Shown in pieces: positions 13,047 to 22,247 of a DNA stretch of 64,000 nucleotides (the stretch's first letter is position 1; the number at the start of each line of letters is the position of its first letter). The notes beneath the pieces were generated by a model. That model worked only from the letters and a program-made list of their open reading frames with translations. It was not told where the DNA came from and ran no database searches. The position numbers were made by a program, and so were the translations under genes. Source of the DNA: Thiohalobacter thiocyanaticus (GTDB lineage: Bacteria > Pseudomonadota > Gammaproteobacteria > Thiohalobacterales > Thiohalobacteraceae); the NCBI RefSeq assembly GCF_003932505.1, contig NZ_QZMU01000001.1, positions 248,001-312,000 on the forward strand. The letters are read 5' to 3'.

Positions 13047-13520
13047 ATGCAAAAGCTTCTCATTTCTTCGACCGTCCTGGCAAGTTTTCTGACCATCGGC
13101 TGCGCTGGCGTCGAGCGCCTGCCCTTCTTGCCCACCGTGTCGAAACGTCCGCAGGGCAACGTGGTGGAACAGCGGACCTGACCGGCTCGAACCGGGCTGG
13201 ACACAAGCGCCAAGGTGCAGCTGAATCCTGGGCAACCCCTGATCGCCGACCCTTCCATGCCGATCGCTTGGGATTATAATCTCCTTGATGATCCCGGCCC
13301 GCGGCGAGCGCGAGAACTAATCGGGTGAACGCTGCGGTCGAGGCTGACCGTCTTAGCGAGATCCACCGGCGACAAGCGGCCCGATCCCGATGCCGCCGAT
13401 GCCGAACCGCGCCAGAGCACCACAGTGACGGTCCCTCCGCAGCAGCGCAAACCGCGCGGGCTGCTCTCACGCTTCTGGCAGTGGATCACCTTCAGCAAGG
13501 ACGACGAACTGCCGCGCTGA
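13047..13520 (+). pseudogene. bamE: Outer-membrane assembly lipoprotein BamE (OmlA/SmpA), multiply frameshifted
   Basis: Lipoprotein subunit of the BAM complex. ATG 13047 begins MQKLLISSTVLASFLTIGCA, a lipoprotein signal with lipobox Cys at residue 19. The frame stops after 44 codons, but family sequence continues in other frames: NVVEQ, L.R..PGM.KRQVQ, GNPLIADPFHADRWDY, GRGERENYRV and RLSEIHGDK. A Pro-rich tail ends FSKDDELPR at TGA 13518-13520. Gene order fur/bamE divergent, then rnfH and ratA, is the standard gammaproteobacterial block. Confidence 0.82.
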
Positions 13521-13601
13521 CAACCAGTTGCCGCGGAATCACACAGAACACGGAATCAGAAAACCGCGGGTTGGGAAAACTCTGGCCATTGCGTTTTATT
13601 C

Positions 13602-13682
13602 CCGTCATTGCGAGCGAAGCGCGGCAATCTCCAGCTGATTGATTCTACTGTAAGAGATTGCCACGCTTGGTCGCAATGACGA
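13602..13682. repeat. GTCATTGCGAGCGAAGC-family palindromic repeat
   Basis: Left arm CCGTCATTGCGAGCGAAGCG begins at 13602; the right arm, AGATTGCCACGCTTGGTCGC onward, ends with TGACG at 13682. It lies between the bamE and rnfH 3' ends. Confidence 0.75.
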
Positions 13683-13739
13683 AATTAACAACCATGGTCC
13701 CCCTGGACCTTTAACGATATCCCCGCCACCCTTCTCTCT

Positions 13740-14025
13740 TCATTTCTTGCCCGCCGCCGCGCGCTGCTTGCGCACTTCCTTGGGATCGGCGATCAGCGGC
13801 CGGTAAATCTCCACCCGGTCACCCTCGAGCAGCTCGGTATCCGGCTTGTTGAGCTTGCCGAAGATGCCCAGCTGCTGCTGTTCCAGGTCGATCTCGGGGA
13901 ACTGTTCCAGGATGCCGGACTGCTCGACGGCCTGGCGCAGGGTGGTCGCCCCGCGCAACCTGCCAGCGGCCAGGATGAGCTGGGTAATCGGGGCGGGCAT
14001 AGGCACCTCGACCCGGATTCGGATC
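13740..14025 (-). pseudogene. rnfH: RnfH/RatB family ubiquitin-like protein, frameshifted near its start
   Basis: Small beta-grasp protein (UPF0125) encoded after ratA. The C-terminal 75 residues are intact: QAVEQSGILEQFPEIDLEQQ, LGIFGKLNKPDTELLEGDRV, EIYRPLIADPKEVRKQRAAA. The N-terminal part (VEV.YARPDY, VARGTTLR) needs at least two frame changes, so the start near 14025 is approximate. It appears to overlap or abut the ratA stop at 14024-14026. Function is not firmly known for the family. Confidence 0.8.
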
Positions 14026-14467
14026 AGCGCTTTCCAGAGACCTGCCGTGCCCGTGTAAAAGGGTCGACCGAGGGTATTGGCGAGTTCGTGGTTGAACACC
14101 GGCCACATCATCGCAGCATGCGGATTGGCAACTCGAACCCGGTCCAACAGCACACCTTGCAGGCCGTCTCGCCCGATGGGATCGAAACCGCCAGAACCCA
14201 CCACCCCGCCGACGCATTGAAGGGGTCCCTCCACCAGGCGCATTTCGATGCACTTTCGCCGCGGGGGCCGTTATCTGGTGAAGGTCTTTGTGCAGTCCGC
14301 CCTTGCTGATCTGACACGGGCCTTGACTCGTCGCGTCGGGAACGTGTCCAGCACCTCGGAGCCGCTGCACGCAGGGCAGGAAGTCGGCATAGTTCGACAT
14401 CACTACCAGGCTAACATCTCGGCCGGGCGTAGGGCACCAGGGCCTGCGTTGGATGGAGGTTTGTCAT
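14024..14467 (-). pseudogene. ratA: RatA-like START/coenzyme Q-binding protein, multiply frameshifted
   Basis: START-domain protein of the RatA/COQ10 family, which binds ubiquinone or acts on ribosomes. Family words are readable across frames: ALVPYARPEM, YADFLP, SGSEVLDTFP, ISKGGLHK, MRLVEGPL, PIGRDGLQ, FELPIRML and ANTL..PFTRARQVSGKR before TGA 14026-14024. A start ATG at 14467 (MTNLHPTQALVPYA) fits. At least five indels are needed. Position between rnfH and smpB is canonical. Confidence 0.7.
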
Positions 14468-14517
14468 ACGACTGGGTTGAATCTGCTTAGGCGCGGGCGT
14501 AAGTATACCTGGTTTGT

Positions 14518-15889
14518 TCAGCAGATCAGGCCGATTCGCCACAGGGGGGTGAACATAGCGGACCAGCAACCCGCCACAGGGGAAATGCGCATGCCGTTGG
14601 GCAGGCCCAGCTCACCGCGGCTGGACTCGCGCGTCATGATCCAGGCCGCGAACACCGAGATCAGCAGCCCGCCCAGCGGCAGCATGACGTTGGAAGTGAT
14701 CCAGTCGAACAGGTCCAGGAAACCCTTGCCGAAGAAGGTGAAACGCGCATCGCCCTGCCACAGGTTGAGCGACAGCAGTGCCAGATTGCCGAAGATCCGG
14801 CCAGCCAGTGCAGTCAGGCCGGCGGCCCTTGAACCCGCTGCATAGCCGCGGTTCTCCACCAGCCAGGCCACCAACGGCTCGACCAGGGAGATGGCCGAGG
14901 TCCAGGCCGCGAACACCAGCAGGATAAAGAACAGGAAGCCGACCAGTGTCCCGCCGGGCATCTGGCCGAAGGCGATGGGCAGGGTCTGGAAGATCAAGCC
15001 CTGGTCCGGACGAGGGCCCAGCCCGTACGCAAACAACCAGCGGAAAAGATGGCCGAGCCCCGCCGGATCGCCACCAGGGGGTCCCATCATTTCTATGAGG
15101 GCCGACGTAACTCGGGATGGAGGCGTTGTGCGACAGGTAGGAGCCTAATTCACTGATCGCCCCCAATCCCATGCTGAACTGAAGAAGGGCCTGGCCCATG
15201 GAGCTCAGCCCACACCGCTGGTGATCTTGCCTGAATCGGGCGTGGACAGGTAGGTCACCCGACTGCTCGAACGGCCCGTGTGCATGGCATAAGCCGCCAG
15301 CGCCAACAGCAGCACGAAAGGCAGGCTCAGGTGGCGCACGGCCTGCTCCAGCCCGCCCCCTGACCCCTCGCAGAAACCACGATGGTGTTCATCACCATAA
15401 GAGGGTGTGCCAGGCCAGAAGCCGTTTATGGATCAAACTGATGACTCCCCGAAAATGTCTGGACAAACTCGGCCGTGGCCCCGGGGAACACCCGCTTGCC
15501 GGCGCGGGCATAGCCAGTGTCCGTCCCGCGATCACGCTGTAAGAAGGACAGGATCAGGAAACCCGCGGCCATGCCCAGCCAGCCCACGTATTGCCAGGCC
15601 GGACTGCGGCCCTACTCCTTGGGCCAGGGTACCGCCATGGTGTTGATCGGCCTCTTGCGTCCGCTCCGGCCACACATATCTCGGCGATCATCACCGGCAG
15701 GCGATGGCGCCACGCACACGCAATAAAGGATAACGAAGGCCCCGCCACCGCTCTCGCCAGTCACATAGGGGAAGCGGCCAATGTTGCCCAGACCCACCGC
15801 CGAGCCGGTCGCGGCCAGGATGAAGGCCAGGCGCGATGACCATTCCCCGTGATCGACGTAACGGCGTGCGGCATGGACTGCCCCCCCAT
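14518..15889 (-). pseudogene. Sodium:neurotransmitter symporter (NSS) family transporter, multiply frameshifted
   Basis: Sodium-coupled amino-acid transporter type. The N-terminal part has [20 protein letters not shown] followed by [14 protein letters not shown], the NSS transmembrane 1 signature. A long hydrophobic C-terminal segment (QMPGGTLVGFLFFILLVFAA, then TSAISLVEPLVAWLVENRGY) matches the second half. The middle, about 15100-15650, is broken into short frames. Both ends of the coordinates are approximate. Broken neighbours suggest poor sequence, but loss of this non-essential gene is also possible. Confidence 0.7.
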
Positions 15890-15992
15890 TGGATATGTTG
15901 TGTCCCGGCAATTTGTCCGGAAAAACGCTGCTTACCAATAGCGGGACCATGATTCTCATGGCGACGCCCGCTCCGGCCCGTATATGCGCACC

Positions 15993-16483
15993 ATGACCAG
16001 AGCAAATCCAACAAACGGGTAGCGGCGAGCAGCACCATTGCCCTACAAGAAGGGCGCGCCAGAGACTTCCACATCGAGGAGCGCTTCGAGGCAGTCGGAC
16101 GCGGGAAGGCTGGGAGGTGGAAGAAGCCTGCTCGCCGGTAAAGGTACACGAACCGAGATTATGTCATCGTCAAGGGACGGCGAGGCCCTTCCCTGTTTCG
16201 GCGCCTGATCACAGACCGCTCCCACGGCTCCACCCACATCCATCCCGATCCCACCCGCACCCGCAAGCTGCTGCTGCACCGCGAGGAACTGGACAAGCTG
16301 ATCGGCGCCGTGGAGCGCAAGGGCTACGCCCTGGTGCCGCTGGCCATGTACTGGAAGCGCGGCCGCGCCAAGCTCGAGATCGGCCTGGCCAAGGGCAAGA
16401 AGGCCCACGACAAGCGCGCTGCCATCAAGGAGCGCGACTGGGCCCGGGAGCGACAGCGGATCATGAAATCCGGCTCCAGATAA
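15993..16483 (+). pseudogene. smpB: SsrA-binding protein SmpB, frameshifted in its 5' half
   Basis: Binds tmRNA and carries it to stalled ribosomes. The last 85 or so residues are intact in one frame: [60 protein letters not shown], and a basic tail ending at TAA 16481-16483. Upstream, [24 protein letters not shown] and DGEA can be read in other frames back to an ATG at 15993. It lies 101 bp before ssrA. Being required for trans-translation, it is probably intact in the organism. Confidence 0.85.
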
Positions 16484-16584
16484 GGGAACTTCCCCCTGAA
16501 ATCGCGGTCTTATATCCCGAATGCGGCAAATCCGGCCTTGAAAAACCCGCTGATTGGCCGCATATTATTACCACACATGAAATC

Positions 16585-16976
16585 GGGGGCGACCTGGTTT
16601 CGACGTGGGTTACAAAACCTGAGGTGCATGCCGAGGATACAGATTCCCTCGTAAATCCATCTGTACAATCATAGTTGCCAACGACGACAACTACGCACTC
16701 GCCGCTTAAAAACCGGTAGAATGCCGTCTGACTGGAGCCGTGCCTGTGCGTCCAGAGTCCTTTATACCTTCGGGTAGACGGGACATTCAGGCGTCGATTC
16801 TCACAGGATCGCGATGAAGCTCGTCCGGGGCGGATTCGTTAAACTCCAACCGGAATCGCTGTTGGTCTTCCCTGCCCGTCGGGTAGCCGGCAGTTAAATG
16901 CAAAGACGCGGATAAGCATGTAGAGCCGATGGCGGAGGACCTGCGGACGCGAGTTCGATTCTCGCCGCCTCCACCA
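16585..16976 (+). ncRNA. ssrA: Transfer-messenger RNA (tmRNA)
   Basis: Rescues stalled ribosomes and tags nascent proteins. The 5' end GGGGGCGACCTGGTTTCGAC (16585) pairs with the 3' GCCUCC before ACCA, giving a 6-bp acceptor stem with one G-U; CCA is encoded and ends at 16976. The T-loop GAGTTCGATTCTC is present (16950-16962). The tag reading frame at 16677-16706 encodes ANDDNYALAA, followed by TAA (E. coli: ANDENYALAA). Length is about 392 nt. Its 3' end forms the left border of the genomic island. Confidence 0.97.
16962..16976. other. attL: island core site at the ssrA 3' end
   Basis: TCGCCGCCTCCACCA at the tmRNA 3' end. It recurs, with one T missing, as TCGCCGCCCCACCA at 30030-30043. The integrase gene starts 164 bp downstream. 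ssrA 3' ends are well-known targets of P4-type integrases. Confidence 0.65.
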
Positions 16977-16987
16977 ATTCAACATCC

Positions 16988-17014
16988 AAAGCCGTCTCAG
17001 GACGGCTTTTTTAT
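16988..17014 (+). terminator. Rho-independent terminator after ssrA
   Basis: AAAGCCGTC (16988-16996), loop TCAG, GACGGCTTT (17001-17009), followed by a T-run. It lies just inside the island, so insertion has kept a terminator behind tmRNA. Confidence 0.9.
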
Positions 17015-17080
17015 TGCCTATTTTCGGTAAGTTAGCGGAATTTTTCGTCCAGTGAGAGCCAGGACGATTCGTTGACAGCC

Positions 17081-17139
17081 GGGGGCAACTGGGGGCAGGA
17101 TTAGGGGCAACGGCACAATAAGCACAAGGAGTTGCCCCC
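17081..17139. promoter_or_regulatory. Putative integrase arm-type sites, left end
   Basis: GGGGGCAACT (17081-17090), GGGGGCAGGA (17091-17100), AGGGGCAAC (17103-17111) and the inverted GTTGCCCCC (17131-17139, touching the integrase ATG). The same GGGGGCAAC motif appears twice at the right end (29948-29968). Repeats near both att sites suit arm-type binding by the integrase; the copy next to the start could also autoregulate int. Function is inferred. Confidence 0.5.
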
Positions 17140-18357
17140 ATGCCCATCACCGATACCGCCATCCGCAACGCCAAGCCAGGCGACAAGGCCCGCAAGCTCT
17201 TCGATGGTGGAGGGCTATATCTGGAAGTTGCCCCCAGTGGGGGCAAGTGGTGGCGGCTGAAGTACCGTTACGGGGGCAAGGAGAAGCGGCTTTCGCTCGG
17301 TGTCTATCCCGATGTTTCCCTGAAGGATGCCCGTGATCGGCGGGACGAGGCGCGCAAGCTGCTGGCCAATGACATCGACCCCAGCGAGAACCGCAAGGCC
17401 ACCAAGGCCGCGAAGGTGGAGCGGGCGTCCAACAGCTTCGAGGCGGTGGCCCGCGAATGGTACGCCAAGCACTCCCCCAACTGGTCGGCCAATCATGGCG
17501 ACCGGATCATCCGTCGCCTGGAGCGCGACATCTTCCCCTGGCTCGGTGGCAAGCCCATTGCCGACATCACTGCCCCGCAACTGCTGGAAGTGATCCGCCG
17601 CATTGAGCAGCGCGGCGCCCTGGAGACGGCGCATCGTGCCCTGGGCAATTGCGGCCAGGTGTTCCGCTATGCCGTGGCGACCGGCCGGGCCGAACGAGAC
17701 CCCTCCGGCGATCTGCGCGGCGCGTTGCCGCCGGTCAAGGGAACGCATTTCGCCTCCGTCACCGAGCCAAAGAAAGTAGCCGAGGTATTACGCGCTCTGG
17801 ATGGGTATGAAGGCACCCTCCCCGTGCGCTGCGCCCTGCGCCTTGCGCCGCTGGTGTTCGTCCGCCCCGGTGAACTGCGCCACGCCGAATGGGCCGACAT
17901 TGATCTGGATGCGGCGGAATGGCGCTATACGGTCAAGAAGACTAACACCCCGCATATTGTCCCCCTCTCCAGCCAAGCGGTGGAGATCCTCCGCGAGTTG
18001 CATCCCCTCACGGGTAATTGCCGGTATGTTTTCCCCAGCGCCAGGAATCCAAGGGGCGACAAGCCCATGAGCGACAACGCCATCCTCGCCGCCATGCGGC
18101 GCATGGGCATCAGCAAGGAAGAAATGAGCGGCCACGGCTTCCGGGCCATGGCGCGCACCATCCTGGATGAAGTGCTGGGCTTCCGACCCGACTTCATCGA
18201 GCACCAGCTCGCCCACGCCGTGCGCGACCCCAACGGGCGCGCGTACAACCGCACGGCCCACCTGCCGGAGCGGCGGAAGATGATGCAGCAGTGGGCGGAT
18301 TATCTCGACAAACTGAAGGCCGGGGCCGAAGTCATCCCGATTCACCAAAGCGCCTGA
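17140..18357 (+). CDS. int: P4-type tyrosine integrase
   Basis: Site-specific recombinase that inserts and excises the island at ssrA. It has 405 residues. The N-terminal DUF4102-type arm-binding domain starts MPITDTAIRNAKPGDKARKL with FDGGGLYLEV and KRLSLGVYPD. A core-binding region spans about 100-200. In the catalytic domain I read Arg242 (VRPGELRH), His332-x2-Arg335 (HGFR), His359 (QLAH) and nucleophile Tyr369 (GRAYNR). AAGGAG lies about 9 bases before the ATG. It sits beside attL and points into the island. All catalytic residues are present, so it should be active. Confidence 0.96.
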   Translation: MPITDTAIRNAKPGDKARKLFDGGGLYLEVAPSGGKWWRLKYRYGGKEKRLSLGVYPDVSLKDARDRRDEARKLLANDIDPSENRKATKAAKVERASNSFEAVAREWYAKHSPNWSANHGDRIIRRLERDIFPWLGGKPIADITAPQLLEVIRRIEQRGALETAHRALGNCGQVFRYAVATGRAERDPSGDLRGALPPVKGTHFASVTEPKKVAEVLRALDGYEGTLPVRCALRLAPLVFVRPGELRHAEWADIDLDAAEWRYTVKKTNTPHIVPLSSQAVEILRELHPLTGNCRYVFPSARNPRGDKPMSDNAILAAMRRMGISKEEMSGHGFRAMARTILDEVLGFRPDFIEHQLAHAVRDPNGRAYNRTAHLPERRKMMQQWADYLDKLKAGAEVIPIHQSA

Positions 18358-18450
18358 GCGACGCTACCAGGGAGTCTCAGGCGGTCCAGAGGCAAGCCAT
18401 CCCAGGCTTGATTTCCAGGCCCAATGGGTCTATTGTTCTTTGCAACACGG

Positions 18451-18498
18451 CCCCTTTCGGTTGAACCGCTTCGCGGGGAGATCGCTAAGGGGTTTTTT
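18451..18498 (+). terminator. Possible terminator after int
   Basis: CCCCTT at 18451-18456 can pair with AAGGGG at 18487-18492, with imperfect inner pairing, followed by TTTTTT. It lies between the converging int and abi genes. The remaining bases of this 156-bp gap show nothing else. Confidence 0.45.
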
Positions 18499-18513
18499 AT
18501 TGTCCGGCGTTTC

Positions 18514-19515
18514 TCACCACTCCGCTTCCCAGCCGTCGGGCGCGCCCATCCCTGCAAGGCTCAGGTCAAGGTGACCCAGATCAGGGAAGTCCTCCAGCAA
18601 GTGCGCCTTAATGCGCTCCGGCCAGCTCGAATTGGGGTTCACCACCTGGAGCAGATGCCGGGCAATGCGCAGCAGCAGGAAACAGCGCGCCCGCAGGTGA
18701 ACATCACCGTCGAAAGGCGCAACCCAAGGCACCTCGGTCGCCGGCGGCAGCCTGGGTTGATCGACGATGTTCCGGTTCCACAGGCGGCTGTGGTGGGCGC
18801 AGACGTTGCGCAAGTAGTTCAGACTGCGCAGCCAGGTGGCGAAGATGCGGCCATTGCGGATGCCGTACCTGGTCGAGATGGCGTCCTGATCCACCTCTTT
18901 CATTCCGTCGAAGAGTCGAGACATCGTTCCGAAGTCCCACACCTCGCAAGCGACCCAGATCGCCAAGGGTTGACCGTACTTGGTTTTGTTGTGAAGAACG
19001 AACTCCTCCTTGGAGCGACCGATCAGCTGGGCGTGCTTTCCCAACCATTCATGGTGCTTGGTTACGCCCTTATCATTGTGCAGTTTTTCGCTGAATTCCG
19101 AATGGAAAAATGCGGGATCGAGGTAAGCGAAGCGGTCGAGCTTGCCCAGGGTGTGTGAGACATCCACCCGCAGCGCGATCTCGATGCGCTCCAGCGCATC
19201 CATCACCAGCAGGCGCAGCTTCTTGTCGAAAACATAGAGCCTGACCGCGTTCTCGAAGGTCGCTCCCGGCCGGAAATCGTCGAGGGCGACCCTCGTCTCC
19301 TTTCGTTGCTTCTTGGCCGGTCTCTGGCCGTGTTCGTCGAGCAGGATCAGCAGCCCGGACCGTTCCCTGAAGGGGAACCAGTAACCGCTCAGGCGGTAGT
19401 AGCCGATGCGCTGCAAATACTCCAGCGCCTTGGGGCGATCAGTCACCGCCAGGCCACGGGAGATCAACAAATCGAGTTGCTCTTCGTAGCTTTGCCAGGG
19501 CTTGGAATAGGCCAT
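18514..19515 (-). CDS. Abi_2 (AbiD/AbiF-like) HEPN abortive-infection protein
   Basis: 333 residues of the Abi_2 family, proteins linked to phage resistance. The N-terminus is MAYSKPWQSYEEQLDLLISR, followed by YLQRIGYYRLSGYWFPFRE, a family hallmark. Near the C-terminus LRNVCAHHSRLWNR carries the HEPN ribonuclease motif R-x4-H (Arg236, His241). GGAGG lies 9 bases before the ATG at 19515; an upstream in-frame extension would overlap the previous gene. It is last in a five-gene minus-strand operon with a type I restriction system, 4 bp after the previous stop. RNase activity and the link to restriction are inferences. Confidence 0.88.
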   Translation of the reverse strand: MAYSKPWQSYEEQLDLLISRGLAVTDRPKALEYLQRIGYYRLSGYWFPFRERSGLLILLDEHGQRPAKKQRKETRVALDDFRPGATFENAVRLYVFDKKLRLLVMDALERIEIALRVDVSHTLGKLDRFAYLDPAFFHSEFSEKLHNDKGVTKHHEWLGKHAQLIGRSKEEFVLHNKTKYGQPLAIWVACEVWDFGTMSRLFDGMKEVDQDAISTRYGIRNGRIFATWLRSLNYLRNVCAHHSRLWNRNIVDQPRLPPATEVPWVAPFDGDVHLRARCFLLLRIARHLLQVVNPNSSWPERIKAHLLEDFPDLGHLDLSLAGMGAPDGWEAEW

Positions 19516-19519
19516 ACGG

Positions 19520-20257
19520 CTAATCCTCCGCATCAGTTCGATAGGCCTCTTGGAAGGCGTCGAACAACTCACGGATGGAAGCGGAATCAGCGCGACCGTC
19601 GAAGGTACTGATGTCGAATCCGAGGCAGGCGTCGATGTCCTTGCGGGAGAAGTAGTGGGCGTGGACCAGGGCGGCATCGATCTGGTCTTTGGGGAGTGAG
19701 TATTCCCACTCTTCCGGGTCGGCGTTCTGCTCCAGGAAAGTGCTCAGGCAATCGTGCAGCACCGGGGTCATGTGACCCTGGATGTTGTCGATCTCGCCCA
19801 TGATCTTTTCGATCTGCTCGTCGATGTTCTCCTTGCTGTTAAAAAACACCGTGCCGCTGGGGTGGGCGATGCGGTTGCGCTGTTTGACGAACTTGGAGAA
19901 CTCACCCACCTGCTGGTTGTCGCAGCCCACCAGCTTGATAAAGCGGAAGATGGCCGACTCCTTCAGATTCTCGAAGAACTTGAAAGGCGTGTCGGCACTG
20001 GCCAGCTTGTTCTCCACGTCACTCTGGAACCCCACCATCGCCTTGTCGAAGTCGGCCCGGCGGACGGCGCGGATCTGCCAGACGGAGAAGCAGACGAAGC
20101 TCATATAGAGCAAATGGAAGGCCAGATTGGCGAACTCGTACTTCTCGGTGTTGTAGTTGGTCTCGAAGGCGTCCCAGAGGAAGCGGATATAGCTCTCCTC
20201 CTCGCGGTTGGCGTAGGAGATGGGCAGGTAGTCGTGAATTCGCCGTGCCTCCTCCAT
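19520..20257 (-). CDS. Unknown protein with HEPN-type R-x4-H motif, in the restriction operon
   Basis: 245 residues; I do not recognise a named family. It is largely helical. Residues 121-133 read SKFVKQRNRIAHP, a typical HEPN R-N-x-x-A-H motif (Arg127, His132). A hydrophobic stretch at about 44-60 (LAFHLLYMSFVCFSVW) precedes it. Its ribosome site (GGAG) overlaps the stop of hsdMS, implying translational coupling, and the Abi_2 gene follows 4 bp later. Placement inside a restriction operon suggests a toxin or accessory subunit, as PrrC is for EcoprrI; that is analogy, not evidence of function. Confidence 0.75.
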   Translation of the reverse strand: MEEARRIHDYLPISYANREEESYIRFLWDAFETNYNTEKYEFANLAFHLLYMSFVCFSVWQIRAVRRADFDKAMVGFQSDVENKLASADTPFKFFENLKESAIFRFIKLVGCDNQQVGEFSKFVKQRNRIAHPSGTVFFNSKENIDEQIEKIMGEIDNIQGHMTPVLHDCLSTFLEQNADPEEWEYSLPKDQIDAALVHAHYFSRKDIDACLGFDISTFDGRADSASIRELFDAFQEAYRTDAED

Positions 20258-20263
20258 GGTGAC

Positions 20264-22234
20264 CTACTCCGTTTCACCCCAGATATTGCTGATGGTCTTT
20301 TCTATCTCCTCTTGTTCGTCCTGAATCCTTCGCTTGTAATCTTCGATGTTTTCTCGATGCCTCTCGATCTCTCCCATAATCTCCTTTTGCACCTCTACTG
20401 GCGGCAGAGGGATTTCAATCTGCTTAATCTGCTTTGCGGAGATATGTTTAACCGTCACCGCATATGTTGCATCCTCGATCTCCTTCAGCTTCTTAGGGAT
20501 CATCGCCGCCACATATTCTTTGAGACACCCCTCGAAAGAATGCAACTTACAAACCCGCTGATTGAGCAAAGCTTGACCACCACCCCAAATCACTGAATTG
20601 AATTCGCCATCCATCCCAATTAGCAGATCACCATTTTCAACAAGGTAAGCAGGATCGTATTCACCGACGTACTTCGTCTTTGTTGAGTTAGTCTTGATGT
20701 CCCGAATACGAATAATCGGAACACCCTCATCCTCTGAAAATTGTTTTGACTTGAAGGCAAACCCTGATTGAATTTGCAGCAACTCTCCGAGCGGTCTGAG
20801 TTCATACTGGGCATCTGGCCCAACAATATCTACGTATGCGTCCGCACTAAGGTTCCACTCGCCATTCTCCCCAATCCTTTCCCGGCTGACCGCCAGAACA
20901 TTCTTGCGCTCCGCCACTTCACCCTTTTGCAGGTATGCCTTCATGATTCGCACCGCCCCGGGCAGGTCGTTCTTGTCGATAGGCCGCCGCTGTGCCCCCA
21001 GGTTGAAGCCGTCATTGTCGAGCTTTACGAACAGCACCTCGTCGCGCTGCTTGGCCAGCCGCTTGTCCATCACCAGAATCGAGGTCTTAACGCCGCTGTA
21101 GGGGTTGAAGACCCCTGCGGGCAGGGAGATGACCGCCACCAGGTAGCCCTTCACCAGCATCTCGCGCAGTTGTCTGTAGGCGGTCTGGCTCTGGAAGATG
21201 ATGCCCTCGGGCACGACTACGGCGGCGCGGCCGGTGGGGGTGAGGTGTTCGGCGATGTAATCGACAAACAGCACCTCGGAGCGTTTGGACTGCACGGCGA
21301 AACGGTTGTGGGGCCGGATGCCCCCCTTCGGCGACATGAAGGGAGGATTGGCGAGGATCACGTCGGCCAGTTCGCTCCACTTCTCGTCCGAGGTGAGGGT
21401 GTCGTATTCCTCGATGTGCGGGTCGATGAAGCCGTGCAGGTACATGTTGACCAGCGACAGGCGCATCATATCGGGCGAGATGTCGTAGCCGCCGATGTTG
21501 GCGGCGAGGCGCTTGCGGTCGTCCGGGGTGAGCAGGTCGCCGCTGTAGCGCAGGGGATTGTCGATGGGCAGCTCCTCGATGGGGACGCCTTTCTCGTCGT
21601 AGGCCTCGCGATCCTGGTGTTCGCGATACCCTCTGCTGTTGTGCTTGAGGATGTGCTTGTAGGAGGAGATGAGAAAGCCCGCCGTGCCGCAGGCGGGGTC
21701 GAGGATGGTCTCATCCTTCTTCGGATCGACGATCTCCACCATGAAATCGATGATGTGGCGCGGGGTGCGGAACTGCCCCGCCTCGCCCTGGCTGCCGAGC
21801 ACCGAGAGCAGGTACTCGAAGGCGTCGCCCAGGCGCTCGGAGTGGTCGTAGGTGAAGCTATTGATCTCTTTCAGGAAGCTGCGCAGGGTCTCCGGGTCGC
21901 GGTAGGGCAGGAACGCGTTCTTGAAAATGTCGCGGAACAGGGCCGGGATGCCGGGGTTTTCGTTCATGCGCTGGATCGCCTCGGCGTAGAGGCTCAGCAT
22001 CTCGTGGCCGCCCAGGCCCGGGGCCATCAACTTCGACCAACCGTAGCGGGCGAACTCGCCGGTGAAGAAGCTGCGGCTGCCACCCAGCTCTTCGGCCTCG
22101 GCATCCATGTCGTCCATGAACTTGTAGATCAGGGCGATGGTGATCTGCTCGACCTGGGACTTGGGGTCGGGCACCTTGCCGACCAGGATGTCGCGGCAGG
22201 TGTCGATGCGGCGTTTGGTTTCGGAATCCAGCAT
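20264..22234 (-). CDS. Type I restriction-modification fused HsdM-HsdS
   Basis: 656 residues. The N-terminal HsdM helical domain (about 1-165) is followed by an N6-adenine methyltransferase domain with SAM motif DPACGTAGF (179-187) and catalytic NPPF (296-299). From about 490 a specificity domain follows (RPLGELLQIQSGFAFKSKQF, IRDIKTNS, then IEIPLPPVEVQKEIMGEIER), ending in a coiled coil. Only one target-recognition domain is seen, as in type I-like half-subunits; two copies would read a bipartite or palindromic site. It lies 13 bp after hsdR. Low-GC stretches at 20280-20860 mark the specificity part, consistent with exchange of that domain. Confidence 0.93.
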   Translation of the reverse strand: MLDSETKRRIDTCRDILVGKVPDPKSQVEQITIALIYKFMDDMDAEAEELGGSRSFFTGEFARYGWSKLMAPGLGGHEMLSLYAEAIQRMNENPGIPALFRDIFKNAFLPYRDPETLRSFLKEINSFTYDHSERLGDAFEYLLSVLGSQGEAGQFRTPRHIIDFMVEIVDPKKDETILDPACGTAGFLISSYKHILKHNSRGYREHQDREAYDEKGVPIEELPIDNPLRYSGDLLTPDDRKRLAANIGGYDISPDMMRLSLVNMYLHGFIDPHIEEYDTLTSDEKWSELADVILANPPFMSPKGGIRPHNRFAVQSKRSEVLFVDYIAEHLTPTGRAAVVVPEGIIFQSQTAYRQLREMLVKGYLVAVISLPAGVFNPYSGVKTSILVMDKRLAKQRDEVLFVKLDNDGFNLGAQRRPIDKNDLPGAVRIMKAYLQKGEVAERKNVLAVSRERIGENGEWNLSADAYVDIVGPDAQYELRPLGELLQIQSGFAFKSKQFSEDEGVPIIRIRDIKTNSTKTKYVGEYDPAYLVENGDLLIGMDGEFNSVIWGGGQALLNQRVCKLHSFEGCLKEYVAAMIPKKLKEIEDATYAVTVKHISAKQIKQIEIPLPPVEVQKEIMGEIERHRENIEDYKRRIQDEQEEIEKTISNIWGETE

Positions 22235-22247
22235 TCGATTCTGTTCT

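Noticed and set aside
16117..16674. 185-codon frame running from smpB into ssrA
   Set aside because: It reads smpB out of frame and ends inside the tmRNA; Pro/Arg/His-rich. The SmpB sequence lies in another frame.
18451..18498. tRNA fragment as an attachment site after int
   Set aside because: The CCCCTTTCGGTTGAA stretch briefly resembles a T-arm, but no acceptor or other arms are present; a terminator fits better.
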